64,000 nucleotides of DNA from JBQTIU01 sp052387815 (lineage in GTDB: Bacteria; Pseudomonadota; Alphaproteobacteria; CACIAM-22H2): positions 22,879 to 86,878 of the forward strand of contig JBQTIU010000005.1 of the NCBI GenBank assembly GCA_052387815.1. Direction: 5' to 3'. This document shows positions 1 to 8,239 of this stretch, one piece after another. How positions within the stretch are numbered: the first letter of the stretch is position 1; each line of letters begins with the position of its first letter. The position numbers and the translations under genes are program-made. Under the pieces are notes generated by a model that was not told where the DNA came from, made no database searches, and saw nothing but the letters and a program-made list of their open reading frames with translations.

Positions 1-1
1 C

Positions 2-463
2 GCCCGCCGCTACTCCGGCATCGACGAGGGCCGGCTGCGGGCCGAATCGATCCGCCGCCTCATCGATCGCATGGTCACCGACCTGATCGCCGAGACCCGC
101 GCCCGCCTGGCGGACTCCCAGCCGAAAACCGCCGACGCGGTCCGCCGGCTGGGTCGGCCCATGGTCGCCTTCTCGCCGACCATGGCGACGCACGACCGCG
201 CGTTGAAAGCGTTCCTGTTCGAGCGCATGTACCGCCACGACAGGGTCAAGCGCATGACCACCAGGGCGCGGCGCGTGGTGGCCGAGCTGTTCCAGCGCTT
301 CCATGCCGAACCCGAATGCTTGCCGGCCGAGTGGCGGGCGGTGGCCGGCGCCCCCGGGACGGCGGCGAGCGCGCGGCTGGCCGCCGACTATATCGCCGGC
401 ATGACGGACCGCTTCGCGCTTGACGAGCACCGCCGGCTTTTCGACCCGTTAGATGACTTTTGA
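2..463 (+). CDS. dgt: dGTPase-like HD phosphohydrolase, C-terminal part only
   Basis: The gene begins before the window; only about the last 153 residues are present. They are helical and Arg-rich and match the C-terminal half of the short alphaproteobacterial deoxyguanosinetriphosphate triphosphohydrolase-like proteins, with a FLFERMYRH segment and a late AADYIAGMTDRFAL segment typical of that family. The HD metal site would lie upstream and cannot be seen. Family members hydrolyse dGTP or other dNTPs in the cytoplasm. The stop codon overlaps the argS start as TGATG, so the two genes are very likely co-transcribed and translationally coupled. Position directly before argS is the usual alphaproteobacterial order, which supports the call. 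Confidence 0.8.
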   Translation, partial: ARRYSGIDEGRLRAESIRRLIDRMVTDLIAETRARLADSQPKTADAVRRLGRPMVAFSPTMATHDRALKAFLFERMYRHDRVKRMTTRARRVVAELFQRFHAEPECLPAEWRAVAGAPGTAASARLAADYIAGMTDRFALDEHRRLFDPLDDF

Positions 464-2250
464 TGAATATTTACAAATACTTCCGTGATGAAATTATCAC
501 GGCCGTTGAGGTTTCCGTTGGCAAGGGCGAACTGCCGCCGATTCCGAACCTAGGACGGTTGACGTTCGCGGTCGAGCCGCCGCGCGAGGCGGGGCATGGC
601 GACCTGTCGACCAACGCGGCCCTCGTGCTGGCCAAACACGTCGGGATGAAGCCGCGCGATGTCGCGCAAATCCTGGCCGACGGTCTACGGGGCCACCCCG
701 ACCTCAGCGGCGCGGAGATCGCCGGGCCCGGGTTCGTCAACTTGAAGCTGCGGCGGGAATACTGGCACCGGCACTTGGCGGCGCTGCTCAGCGAAGGCGA
801 GGCCTATGCGGCTTCGGTCGTGGGCGCCGGCGGCGCGGTCAATGTCGAATACGTCTCCGCCAACCCGACCGGGCCGCTGCATGTCGGCCATTGCCGCGGC
901 GCGGTGGTCGGCGAGGCACTCGCCGCCGTGCTCGAGAAGGTCGGGTTCGCGGTCACCCGCGAATACTACATCAACGATGCGGGCACCCAGATCGACCAGC
1001 TCGCGCGCGCGGTCCATTGGCGCTATCGCGAGGCGCTCGGCGAAGCCCTCGGGCCGATGCCCGACGGCCTTTATCCCGGCGACTATCTCGCTCCGTTGGG
1101 CGCGGGGTTGGCGGCGCGCGACGGCCGCAAATGGCAAGGCCAGCCCGAGGAAGTCTGGCTGGCCCCGCTCCGCGATTACGCGGTCGCGGCGATGATGGAT
1201 CTCATCCGCGCCGATCTCGCCGCGCTCGGCGTGCGCCACGCGGTGTTCACGTCCGAGCGCCACGACGTGGTCGAGCACGGCCGCGTGCAGGACGCGGTCG
1301 ACCTCTTGCGCTCGCGCGGCCTCGTTTACACCGGCGTGCTCGAGCCACCCAAAGGCATGAAGCCCAGCGACTGGGAAGCGCGGCCCCAACTCCTGTTCCG
1401 GTCGACCAAGTTCGGCGACGATGTCGACCGGCCGCTGCAGAAATCCGACGGCTCGTGGACCTATTTCGCCTCCGACATCGCCTACCACCTCGACAAGATG
1501 CGCCGCGGGTTCAGCCACATGATCGACGTCTGGGGCGCCGATCACGGCGGCTACGTCAAGCGCATGCAAGCGGCGGTCCGCGCGTTCGGCGAGGGCGGCG
1601 CCCGGCTCGAGGTCAAGCTTTGCCAGCTCGTGTCGTTGAGCGACAAGGGCGAGCCAGTGAAGATGTCGAAGCGGGCCGGGACGTTCGTGAGCCTCAGCGA
1701 GGTGATCGACCAGGTGGGAGCAAAGGCGGGGCCCGACCATGCGCCTGGTATCGTCCGGTTCATCATGCTCACCCGCAAGCACGACCAGCACCTCGATTTC
1801 GATTTCGCCAAGGTCACCGAGCAGTCCAAGGACAACCCGGTCTTTTACGTGCAGTACGCGCATGCGCGCACGCGCTCGGCGACCCGCCAGGCCGAAGCGG
1901 CGTTCCCCGGCATCGATTTGTCGAACCAGGCGTTGGCGGGCGCGCCATTGGATCGCCTGTCGGACCCGCACGAGCTCGACCTCATCAAGACGCTCGCCCG
2001 CTGGCCGCGGCTCATCGAAAGCGCCGCCGAGGCCGGCGAGCCGCACCGCATCGCCTTCTATCTGTACGACCTTGCCGCGGCGTTCCACGCCCTGTGGACG
2101 CTCGGCAAGCAGGACGGCAACTTGCGTTTCGTGACCGCGGAGGACCGCGACTTGTCCTTGGCCCGTCTGGCGCTGTTGCGCGGCGTCGGCCTGGTCATCG
2201 CGTCCGGGCTGCGGCTGATCGGCGTCGAGCCGGTCGAGGAGATGCGCTAG
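463..2250 (+). CDS. argS: Arginyl-tRNA synthetase
   Basis: Class I aminoacyl-tRNA synthetase of about 595 residues, normal for the family; it charges tRNA-Arg in the cytoplasm. The N-terminal Add1-like region (first ~100 residues) is followed by the class I signature ANPTGPLHVGH near residues 130-140 (the HIGH equivalent) and a KMSK loop (VKMSKRAGTF) near residue 400. The C-terminal DALR anticodon-binding domain ends in ...GVEPVEEMR. An in-frame TTG lies one codon earlier, but the ATG at 463 overlaps the dgt stop as TGATG and is preferred. The gene abuts the SPOR gene, whose ATG follows its stop immediately, so it belongs to the dgt-argS-SPOR-nagZ operon. Confidence 0.97.
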   Translation: MNIYKYFRDEIITAVEVSVGKGELPPIPNLGRLTFAVEPPREAGHGDLSTNAALVLAKHVGMKPRDVAQILADGLRGHPDLSGAEIAGPGFVNLKLRREYWHRHLAALLSEGEAYAASVVGAGGAVNVEYVSANPTGPLHVGHCRGAVVGEALAAVLEKVGFAVTREYYINDAGTQIDQLARAVHWRYREALGEALGPMPDGLYPGDYLAPLGAGLAARDGRKWQGQPEEVWLAPLRDYAVAAMMDLIRADLAALGVRHAVFTSERHDVVEHGRVQDAVDLLRSRGLVYTGVLEPPKGMKPSDWEARPQLLFRSTKFGDDVDRPLQKSDGSWTYFASDIAYHLDKMRRGFSHMIDVWGADHGGYVKRMQAAVRAFGEGGARLEVKLCQLVSLSDKGEPVKMSKRAGTFVSLSEVIDQVGAKAGPDHAPGIVRFIMLTRKHDQHLDFDFAKVTEQSKDNPVFYVQYAHARTRSATRQAEAAFPGIDLSNQALAGAPLDRLSDPHELDLIKTLARWPRLIESAAEAGEPHRIAFYLYDLAAAFHALWTLGKQDGNLRFVTAEDRDLSLARLALLRGVGLVIASGLRLIGVEPVEEMR

Positions 2251-2991
2251 ATGCTGCCGGTGGAACCGGCTGCCGGCCGGCTGGCGTCCCGCCGCCGCCT
2301 GGTGCGATTGCTGCCCCTGGCGATCGCGCTGGTGGCGATCGGTGGTTTCGGCGGCGTCGTCGGCTATTACTACATGACCCACTTGCGGGGCGGCGAGGAC
2401 GGCGTGGCGCCGCTCATTCGCGCCGAACAGCGCCCGATCAAGGTGCGGCCCGAACACCCGGGCGGCCTCGAGGTGCCGCATCAGGACAAGGAGATCTACA
2501 GCCGGGTCGGGCAATTGGCGCCCGCCGCGCCGACGCCGCTCCCGCCGGGTGTCGAACGCCTGCTGCCGCCGCCCGAAGCGCCGCTGCCGCGGCCGCTCGC
2601 CCCACCCGAGATCCCGGCCGTCGCTGCGCCGCCCCCGGCCATCGCCGTGCCGGAGGCCCCGGCGGCCGGCGCGCCACCGTCGCCTCCGGCCGTCGCTGCG
2701 CCCCCCCCGGCCGTCGCCGTCGCGGGCGGTGCAGGGTTTCGCGTCCAGCTCGGGTCGGTCAAGTCGCCGGAGCACGCGACCCGGGAATGGGAGAAACTGC
2801 GCCGCGCCTATCCCGACGTGCTGGAAAATCTCACGCTCACCGTCGTGCAGGCCGATCTCGGCGAGCGTGGCACGTTCTACCGCATCCAGGCCGGGCCGCT
2901 CGGCGACCATGCGACGGCGTCCGCCATCTGCGCCGCGCTCGCGCCGCACCGCGTCGGCTGCCTCATTGTCCGGCCAGGCTCCGATCGATGA
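2251..2991 (+). CDS. SPOR-domain envelope protein
   Basis: A 246-residue membrane-anchored protein. A basic N-terminus (about 1-20) leads into one transmembrane helix (about 22-45). A long linker rich in Pro and Ala, with repeated PPPA/VAAPPP units, spans about 85-165. A C-terminal SPOR domain follows (about 166-246, starting GFRVQLGSVKS and containing FYRIQAGPL). SPOR domains bind peptidoglycan stripped of stem peptides, so the protein probably sits at the division site. The ATG begins directly after the argS stop, and the TGA overlaps the nagZ ATG (ATGA). This is the usual SPOR gene between argS and nagZ in alphaproteobacteria. Confidence 0.88.
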   Translation: MLPVEPAAGRLASRRRLVRLLPLAIALVAIGGFGGVVGYYYMTHLRGGEDGVAPLIRAEQRPIKVRPEHPGGLEVPHQDKEIYSRVGQLAPAAPTPLPPGVERLLPPPEAPLPRPLAPPEIPAVAAPPPAIAVPEAPAAGAPPSPPAVAAPPPAVAVAGGAGFRVQLGSVKSPEHATREWEKLRRAYPDVLENLTLTVVQADLGERGTFYRIQAGPLGDHATASAICAALAPHRVGCLIVRPGSDR

Positions 2992-4028
2992 GCGCGCGTC
3001 GGGCCCCGCCCCGGTCCGTCATCTTCGGCCTCGAGGGGTGCGAGATCGCGCCCGACGAGCGCGACTTCTTCGCCGCTTGCGATCCCCTGGGCTTCATCCT
3101 GTTCGCCCGCAATGTGCGCGCCCCGGCCCAGCTTGGCGCGCTGGTGTCCGACCTGCGTGCCTTGATCGGCCGCGGCGAGGCGCCGATCCTCATCGATCAG
3201 GAGGGTGGGCGGGTCCAGCGGTTGCGGCCGCCGCACTGGCGGGCCGCGCCGGCGGCCGGCAAGATCGGCGCGCTGGCGGCGTCGAACGTCGAAGCCGCAG
3301 CCGAGGCGGCGCGGCTCAATGGCCGGCTGATCGCCGGCGAACTGGCGGCGCTCGGCATCGGCATCGATTGCGCGCCGGTCGCCGATCTGGGCCTGCCCGG
3401 CGCCCACGACATCATCGGCGAGCGCGCCTACGGCCCCGACCCGCACCTGGTGGCGCGGCTGGCCCGCGAGGCGGCCCTCGGGTTGTTGGATGGCGGCGTG
3501 CTGCCGGTGGTCAAGCATATCCCCGGCCACGGCCGCGCCCGGGTCGACAGCCATATCGCCCTGCCGGTTGTCGATGCGCCGCTCGAACTGTTGGACCGCT
3601 CCGATTTCGTGCCCTTCCGCGCGCTTGCCGACCTGCCGTGGGCAATGACGGCGCATGTGCTGTTCAGGGCGATCGATCCCGAACGACCGGCAACGACGTC
3701 GCGCAAGCTCATCGCCGAGACGATCCGCGGGCGGATCGGCTTCGATGGGGTGCTGATCTCGGACGATTTGTCGATGCCGGCGCTGTCGGGCCGGCTGGCC
3801 GAGCGCGCGCAATCGGCGCTGGCTGCCGGCTGCGACCTCGTGCTCCACTGCAACGGCGCGCTCGAGGAGATGCGCGAACTGGCGGCGGTCGTGCCGCCGC
3901 TCGGGTCCGAGGCCGAGCGGCGCATCGTGCGCGCGGATGGCATGCGCCGAGGCGTCGTCCCTGGCCACAGCCGAGCCACTATGGCGGCCCGGCTGGACGC
4001 GCTCCTGGCCGAGGCGGTCCGAGGGTAG
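2988..4028 (+). CDS. nagZ: Beta-N-acetylhexosaminidase NagZ (GH3)
   Basis: A 346-residue glycoside hydrolase family 3 enzyme that removes N-acetylglucosamine from anhydromuropeptides in the cytoplasm during peptidoglycan recycling. Visible motifs are DQEGGRVQRL near residue 68, the hallmark KHIPGHGR loop (KHFPGHG in most homologues) near residue 176, which carries the acid/base His region, and ISDDLSM near residue 255 with the nucleophile Asp. The start ATG overlaps the SPOR stop (ATGA). A much longer frame continues upstream inside argS, but it carries no family similarity there. The gene links cell-wall recycling with the septal SPOR protein encoded just before. Confidence 0.94.
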   Translation: MSARRAPPRSVIFGLEGCEIAPDERDFFAACDPLGFILFARNVRAPAQLGALVSDLRALIGRGEAPILIDQEGGRVQRLRPPHWRAAPAAGKIGALAASNVEAAAEAARLNGRLIAGELAALGIGIDCAPVADLGLPGAHDIIGERAYGPDPHLVARLAREAALGLLDGGVLPVVKHIPGHGRARVDSHIALPVVDAPLELLDRSDFVPFRALADLPWAMTAHVLFRAIDPERPATTSRKLIAETIRGRIGFDGVLISDDLSMPALSGRLAERAQSALAAGCDLVLHCNGALEEMRELAAVVPPLGSEAERRIVRADGMRRGVVPGHSRATMAARLDALLAEAVRG

Positions 4029-4031
4029 GCG

Positions 4032-4715
4032 ATGATCGGCAATATTCTTTACATCGCATCGGTGTGGGCGCTGCCGATGCTGATTGCGATTACCTTCCAC
4101 GAAGCGGCGCACGGCTATGTCGCCGAACAGTTCGGCGATCCGACCGCGCGGCGCCTCGGCCGAGTGACGCTCAACCCGTTGCGCCACATCGATCCCTTCG
4201 GCACGATCCTGCTGCCGGCCCTGCTGGTCCTCGCCAGTTCGCCGTTCCTGTTCGGCTACGCCAAACCGGTGCCGGTCGATGTCGGGAGGCTCCGCCATCC
4301 GCGCCGCGACATGGTGTGGGTGGCGCTCGCCGGGCCGGCGATGAATCTCGGGCTGGCGATGGCGGCCGCCTTGCTGTATCACGGCCTTGAGTTCCTGCCC
4401 CCCGGAGTCGCGGCCTGGGGCGCCGAAAACTTGAGGCATGCGCTGGTCATGAACGTCATGCTGGCGATCTTCAACATGTTGCCGATCCCCCCGCTCGACG
4501 GCGGCAGGGTGGCGGTCGGCGTGTTGCCGGACGCGCTCGCCTTTCCGCTCGCTCGGCTCGAGCGCGTGGGCATTTTCATCGTGCTAGCCGCCGTCTTCCT
4601 GTTGCCGGAGCTCGGGCGCTGGCTCAAGATCGACCTCGACGTGTTCGGGTGGCTGATCCGCACGCCGATCGAAATCGTCGTCCAGGCGATCGTGCGGCTC
4701 GCCGGCCTCGCGTGA
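4032..4715 (+). CDS. Site-2 protease-type zinc metalloprotease (M50 family)
   Basis: A 227-residue polytopic membrane protein. The zinc motif HEAAH (HExxH) lies at about residues 23-27 in the first helix, and the second metal-binding motif (N-LPIPPLDGGR) near residues 148-158. Several hydrophobic helices fill the rest. No PDZ domain is present, so it is the compact YwhC-like class rather than RseP. Such proteins cut substrates inside the membrane; the substrate is unknown. The start follows nagZ by 3 nt and the gene is followed 9 nt later by scpA, matching the common alphaproteobacterial nagZ-M50-scpA order. Confidence 0.9.
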   Translation: MIGNILYIASVWALPMLIAITFHEAAHGYVAEQFGDPTARRLGRVTLNPLRHIDPFGTILLPALLVLASSPFLFGYAKPVPVDVGRLRHPRRDMVWVALAGPAMNLGLAMAAALLYHGLEFLPPGVAAWGAENLRHALVMNVMLAIFNMLPIPPLDGGRVAVGVLPDALAFPLARLERVGIFIVLAAVFLLPELGRWLKIDLDVFGWLIRTPIEIVVQAIVRLAGLA

Positions 4716-4724
4716 GAGCAGGGC

Positions 4725-5555
4725 ATGACGGACCCAACCACGACGTTCGAGGATTCGCCCCGCGCGACCCGCGGCGAGCCGGAACATACTCTGGTGGTCG
4801 ACCTCGAGGGCTACGAGGGCCCGATCGACGTGCTGCTCGCGCTGGCGCGCGACCAGAAGCTCGACCTGACGCGCATCTCGATCCTGGCGCTCGCCGACCA
4901 GTACCTCGCGTTCATCGCCAGGGCGCGCCGCCTCAGGCTCGAGATCGCCGCCGATTACCTGGTGATGGCGGCGTGGCTCGCGTACCTGAAATCGCGCCTC
5001 CTCCTGCCGCAGCCGGCCGAGGCGACGAGCGAGCCGACGGCCGCCGAGATGGCGGCAGCGCTCGCCTTCCACCTCCGGCGCCTGCAGGCGATGCAGGATG
5101 CCGCCGCGCGCCTCGCGGCCCGCGCGCAACTCGGCCGCGATGTCTTCCCGCGCGGCGCCCCCGAAGGCATCCGGATGATCGTGCGGCCGGTCTACGATCT
5201 GACGCTCTATGACCTCCTCAAGACCTATGGCGAGCGCAAGGCGCATCAGCGCCAGGCCCGGCTGGAAATCCTGCCGAGCGACCTTTATTCGATGGAGATG
5301 GCGCTCGACCTCTTGACGCGGATGCTGGGGCGCATGCCCGAGTGGACGACGCTCCAGGCGTTCCTGCCCCAAGGCGGTGCCGATAACCTCATCGACCGCT
5401 CGGCGCTCGCCTCGATGCTCGCCGCCGGTCTCGAGCTGGTGCGCACCGGCCGCTTGCAACTCCGCCAAGACCGCCCCTTCGGGCCGGTCTATATCCGCAA
5501 GGCGCCGGGAAACCCGGTCGCCGAGTTGTCCCTTGCCGAGAGGTTGCGCCCATGA
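4725..5555 (+). CDS. scpA: Segregation and condensation protein A
   Basis: A 276-residue kleisin subunit that joins SMC and ScpB in the bacterial condensin. An acidic leader is followed by the family-typical YEGPIDVLLALARDQKLDL near residues 28-46, then YLVMAAWLAYLKSRLLLP, and a C-terminal winged-helix-like segment (IDRSALASMLAAGLELVRTGRLQL region). No smc gene is in the window. A GAGCAGGGC stretch lies just upstream of the ATG. The last bases overlap the scpB start (ATGA), the standard coupled scpAB arrangement. Confidence 0.93.
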   Translation: MTDPTTTFEDSPRATRGEPEHTLVVDLEGYEGPIDVLLALARDQKLDLTRISILALADQYLAFIARARRLRLEIAADYLVMAAWLAYLKSRLLLPQPAEATSEPTAAEMAAALAFHLRRLQAMQDAAARLAARAQLGRDVFPRGAPEGIRMIVRPVYDLTLYDLLKTYGERKAHQRQARLEILPSDLYSMEMALDLLTRMLGRMPEWTTLQAFLPQGGADNLIDRSALASMLAAGLELVRTGRLQLRQDRPFGPVYIRKAPGNPVAELSLAERLRP

Positions 5556-6274
5556 CCGATCCTCGATCCCCGGCCGGCGATGCGCCGGCGGCCGAGAATG
5601 CGACCGGAGAGAGCGCACAGGCACCCGCCCAGGCGCTGCGCGTCCTCGAAGCCGTGCTGTTCGCGGCCGCCGAGCCGCTCGATTCCGAGGCCATCGCCAT
5701 GCGCCTGCCGGAGGGCACCGACGTCCCGGCGCTGGTTGCCGATCTCGAAGCCCGCTACGCCGATCGCGGCGTCAAACTCGTGCGGGTCGCCGGCAAATAC
5801 GCGCTGCGCACCGCGCCCGACCTCAAGGACGCGCTGAAGATCGAGACGACCGCCTCGCGCAAGCCCTCGCGCGCGGCCCTCGAGACGCTGGCGATCATCG
5901 CCTATCACCAGCCCGTCACGCGCGGCGAGATCGAGGAGATCCGCGGCGTCGCCCTGTCGAAAGGCACACTCGATTTGCTCATCGAGGCGGGCTGGGTGAA
6001 GCCGAAGGGCCGCCGCGAGACCCCCGGCCGCCCGGCGACGTGGGTCACCACCGAAGCCTTCCTCGATCATTTCGGCCTCGACCGCCTCGACGACTTGCCG
6101 GGGCTCGAGGACCTCAAGGCCGCCGGCCTCATCGACGCGCGGCCGGTCATCGGCGGCTACCGCGAGGACGACGGCGCGCAACCCGAGGCCGCCGGACCAG
6201 GGCGAGGCGGCGAGGGCGCTGGCGCGACCGTCGATCGCCGGCCGGGCGCGGAGGGCGATGAAGGCCCAGGATAA
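5552..6274 (+). CDS. scpB: Segregation and condensation protein B
   Basis: A 240-residue protein with two winged-helix domains. After a disordered 25-residue leader, the first domain begins RVLEAVLFAAAEPLDSEAI; the second contains LAIIAYHQPVTRGEIEEIRG and a GRPATWVTT segment, all hallmark ScpB sequences. It pairs with ScpA to regulate SMC ATPase and chromosome folding. The C-terminus is Gly/Ala-rich and low complexity, and its last 17 nt overlap the next gene (an ABC ATPase). The start ATG overlaps the scpA stop. Confidence 0.92.
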   Translation: MTDPRSPAGDAPAAENATGESAQAPAQALRVLEAVLFAAAEPLDSEAIAMRLPEGTDVPALVADLEARYADRGVKLVRVAGKYALRTAPDLKDALKIETTASRKPSRAALETLAIIAYHQPVTRGEIEEIRGVALSKGTLDLLIEAGWVKPKGRRETPGRPATWVTTEAFLDHFGLDRLDDLPGLEDLKAAGLIDARPVIGGYREDDGAQPEAAGPGRGGEGAGATVDRRPGAEGDEGPG

Positions 6275-7391
6275 GCCCGGCGGCTTGGCGATCGTCGGAG
6301 TGGTTCATGCCTTCGACGGCGGGCCCAAGGTCGTCGATGAGGTCACGCTCCATGTCGGCCCGGGCGAACTGGTCGGCCTCGTCGGTCCTTCCGGATGCGG
6401 CAAGACGACGCTGTTGCGCATCGCCGCCGGCCTCGAGGAGTTGCAGCAGGGCAGCGTCGTGATCGACGGCGCGGCGGTCGCCCACGCCGGTTACGGCGTG
6501 CCCACCGAGGCGCGCGGGGTGGGGCTGGTGTTCCAGGATTACGCGCTGTTTCCGCACCTGACGGTGGCCGGCAACGTTCTCTTCGGCTTGTCGAAACTGC
6601 CCGTCCCCGAGCGCCGGGCCCGCGTGCGCGAGATCCTCCATCAGGTCGGCATGAGCGACTATGCCGACGCCTGGCCGCACCAGCTCTCCGGCGGACAGCA
6701 ACAGCGCGTGGCGCTGGCCCGGGCGCTCGCCCCCCGGCCGCGCGTGATGCTGCTCGACGAACCCTTCTCCGGGCTCGATCTGCGCCTGCGCGAGCAGATC
6801 CGCGACGACACCCTCCACGTGCTGAAAACGACGGGTGTCGCGACCCTCATGGTGACGCACGACCCGGAGGAAGCGATGTTCATGGCCGACCGCATCGCGA
6901 TCATGCGACAGGGCCGGATCGAGCAGGCGGGCCGTCCGGCCGAGGTTTACGGCCAGCCGGCCAGCGCCTTTGTCGCCTCATTCTTCGGCCAAGTCAACCG
7001 GCTGGCGGGCGTGGTGCGGGGTGGGGTGGTGGGTACGCTGTTCGGCTCGATATCCGCCCCCGGCTACGAAGAGGGGACGCGGGTCGAGGTGCTGATCCGG
7101 CCCGAAACGCTCAAGCTCGCCATCGTCGGCGACGACGATTCGCCCGCCTGTCCGGCCAAGGTGTTGGCGGCGCGCCTGTTGGGCCGCAGCTCGTGGATCC
7201 ATCTCTGCCTCGGTCGGCCGGCGGAGGATAAGCATTGGGCCGGGATCGAGCTTGCGGCCGAGGGGGAGGCCGGGCACGTCCATTTCCATGCCCGCGTGCC
7301 GGGACGCTTCCTGCCGCCCGAGGGCGAAATCCTGTCGGTCGGCCTCGACCCCACCCAAGCCTTTGTGTTCGCGGCCGGCGATCCTACATAA
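6258..7391 (+). CDS. Orphan ABC transporter ATP-binding protein (FbpC/PotA-like) with TOBE region
   Basis: A 377-residue ATPase of the CUT1/FbpC/PotA class. Walker A is GPSGCGKTT near residue 44, the Q-loop FQDYALFPHLTV near 90, the signature LSGGQQQR near 143, Walker B VMLLDEP near 163 and the switch His in MVTHDPEEAMFMAD near 200. A C-terminal TOBE-like region (about 250-377, with VEVLIRPETLKL) usually senses or couples substrate. No permease or binding-protein gene is nearby. The ATG lies inside the 3' end of scpB, so translation is probably coupled. Substrate cannot be deduced; iron, polyamine or sulfate-type importers are all possible. Confidence 0.85.
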   Translation: MKAQDKPGGLAIVGVVHAFDGGPKVVDEVTLHVGPGELVGLVGPSGCGKTTLLRIAAGLEELQQGSVVIDGAAVAHAGYGVPTEARGVGLVFQDYALFPHLTVAGNVLFGLSKLPVPERRARVREILHQVGMSDYADAWPHQLSGGQQQRVALARALAPRPRVMLLDEPFSGLDLRLREQIRDDTLHVLKTTGVATLMVTHDPEEAMFMADRIAIMRQGRIEQAGRPAEVYGQPASAFVASFFGQVNRLAGVVRGGVVGTLFGSISAPGYEEGTRVEVLIRPETLKLAIVGDDDSPACPAKVLAARLLGRSSWIHLCLGRPAEDKHWAGIELAAEGEAGHVHFHARVPGRFLPPEGEILSVGLDPTQAFVFAAGDPT

Positions 7392-7500
7392 CGGGTACGA
7401 GTGCGGCGGTTGCAGGGCTGCGCCGATTTTGCCACTATCGGCACGATTGCGCTGACCGGCGAGGCGGGGCGTCGATCGGCGGGAACTTGGGAGCGCTGTC

Positions 7501-7746
7501 ATGGGTTCGTTGAGCATTTGGCACTGGCTGATCGTGCTGGTGATCGTCCTGTTGCTGTTCGGCGCGGGCAAAATCCCGAAGCTGATGGGCGACATGGCCA
7601 AGGGCGTGAAGGCCTTCAAGTCCGGCCTCAAGGAAGACGAAGAGGCGCCGAAGGCCGAGGCGCAAGCGGCCCCGGGCGCGGCGCCGTCGGCGGCGACGGC
7701 GACCATCGCTCACGGCGAGGCGAAAAAAGAGGCGCCCAAGGTCTAG
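7501..7746 (+). CDS. tatA: Twin-arginine translocase subunit TatA
   Basis: An 81-residue protein with one N-terminal transmembrane helix (WHWLIVLVIVLLLFGAGKIP), the FGAGKIPKLMGDMAKGVKAFK amphipathic segment usual for TatA, and an acidic, Ala-rich cytoplasmic tail. It forms the size-adapting pore for folded Tat substrates. It starts the tatA-tatB-tatC cluster; the 109 nt before it hold no gene but include an inverted repeat (GCCGAT...ATCGGC, around 7430-7451). Good family match and operon context. Confidence 0.93.
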   Translation: MGSLSIWHWLIVLVIVLLLFGAGKIPKLMGDMAKGVKAFKSGLKEDEEAPKAEAQAAPGAAPSAATATIAHGEAKKEAPKV

Positions 7747-7786
7747 CAGGAAGCGGGCCGGGCATTAGAGCCGGTCCGGGTTGGCG

Positions 7787-8230
7787 ATGTTCGACCTCAG
7801 TTGGACGGAAATCCTGCTGATCGGCGTGGCGGCGATCATTTTCATCGGGCCCAAGGAGCTGCCGGGCGCGTTGCGCGCGCTCGGGCGCTGGATGGGCAAG
7901 GCGCGGGCGATGGCACGCGAGTTCCAGAGCAATGTCGACGACATGATCCGCGAGTCGGAAATCGCCGACCTCAAGAAAGAGGTCATGAAGATCGAAAGCG
8001 GCGAATTCGCCCGCGAGATCGAGAAGACGGTCGACCCCCAGGGCGAGCTCTCCGCCGCCCTTGCGCCGCCGGATTTCTCGCCCGCGGAGCCGACCGCGCC
8101 GCCGGCGACACCACCGGTCGCCCCGGTCGACGCGCCGCCGGCAGCGCAGGCACTCCCGGCCGCGCCGCCTGCCGCGCCGCCGGCACCCCTGCCCGAAGCG
8201 CCCCCAGCCGCGCGCGACGCGACTGGATGA
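7787..8230 (+). CDS. tatB: Twin-arginine translocase subunit TatB
   Basis: A 147-residue TatB: short N-terminus MFDLSW, transmembrane helix (ILLIGVAAIIFIGPKELPGAL), then a long amphipathic helix beginning LRALGRWMGKARAMAREFQ, and a Pro/Ala-rich tail. The ATG at 7787 gives the canonical MFDL start; an upstream in-frame TTG at 7781 would add two residues and is less likely. TatB forms the substrate-recognition complex with TatC. The GC-rich Pro/Ala tail is common in alphaproteobacterial TatB. Confidence 0.93.
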   Translation: MFDLSWTEILLIGVAAIIFIGPKELPGALRALGRWMGKARAMAREFQSNVDDMIRESEIADLKKEVMKIESGEFAREIEKTVDPQGELSAALAPPDFSPAEPTAPPATPPVAPVDAPPAAQALPAAPPAAPPAPLPEAPPAARDATG

Positions 8231-8239
8231 CGAGCCCAG

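Noticed and set aside
685..2949. A 754-residue minus-strand frame opposite argS and the SPOR gene
   Set aside because: Spans two real genes, no domain, shadow frame.
891..2987. Long upstream extension of the nagZ frame through argS
   Set aside because: The extension is Arg-rich nonsense; the conserved nagZ start is at 2988 with an ATGA overlap.
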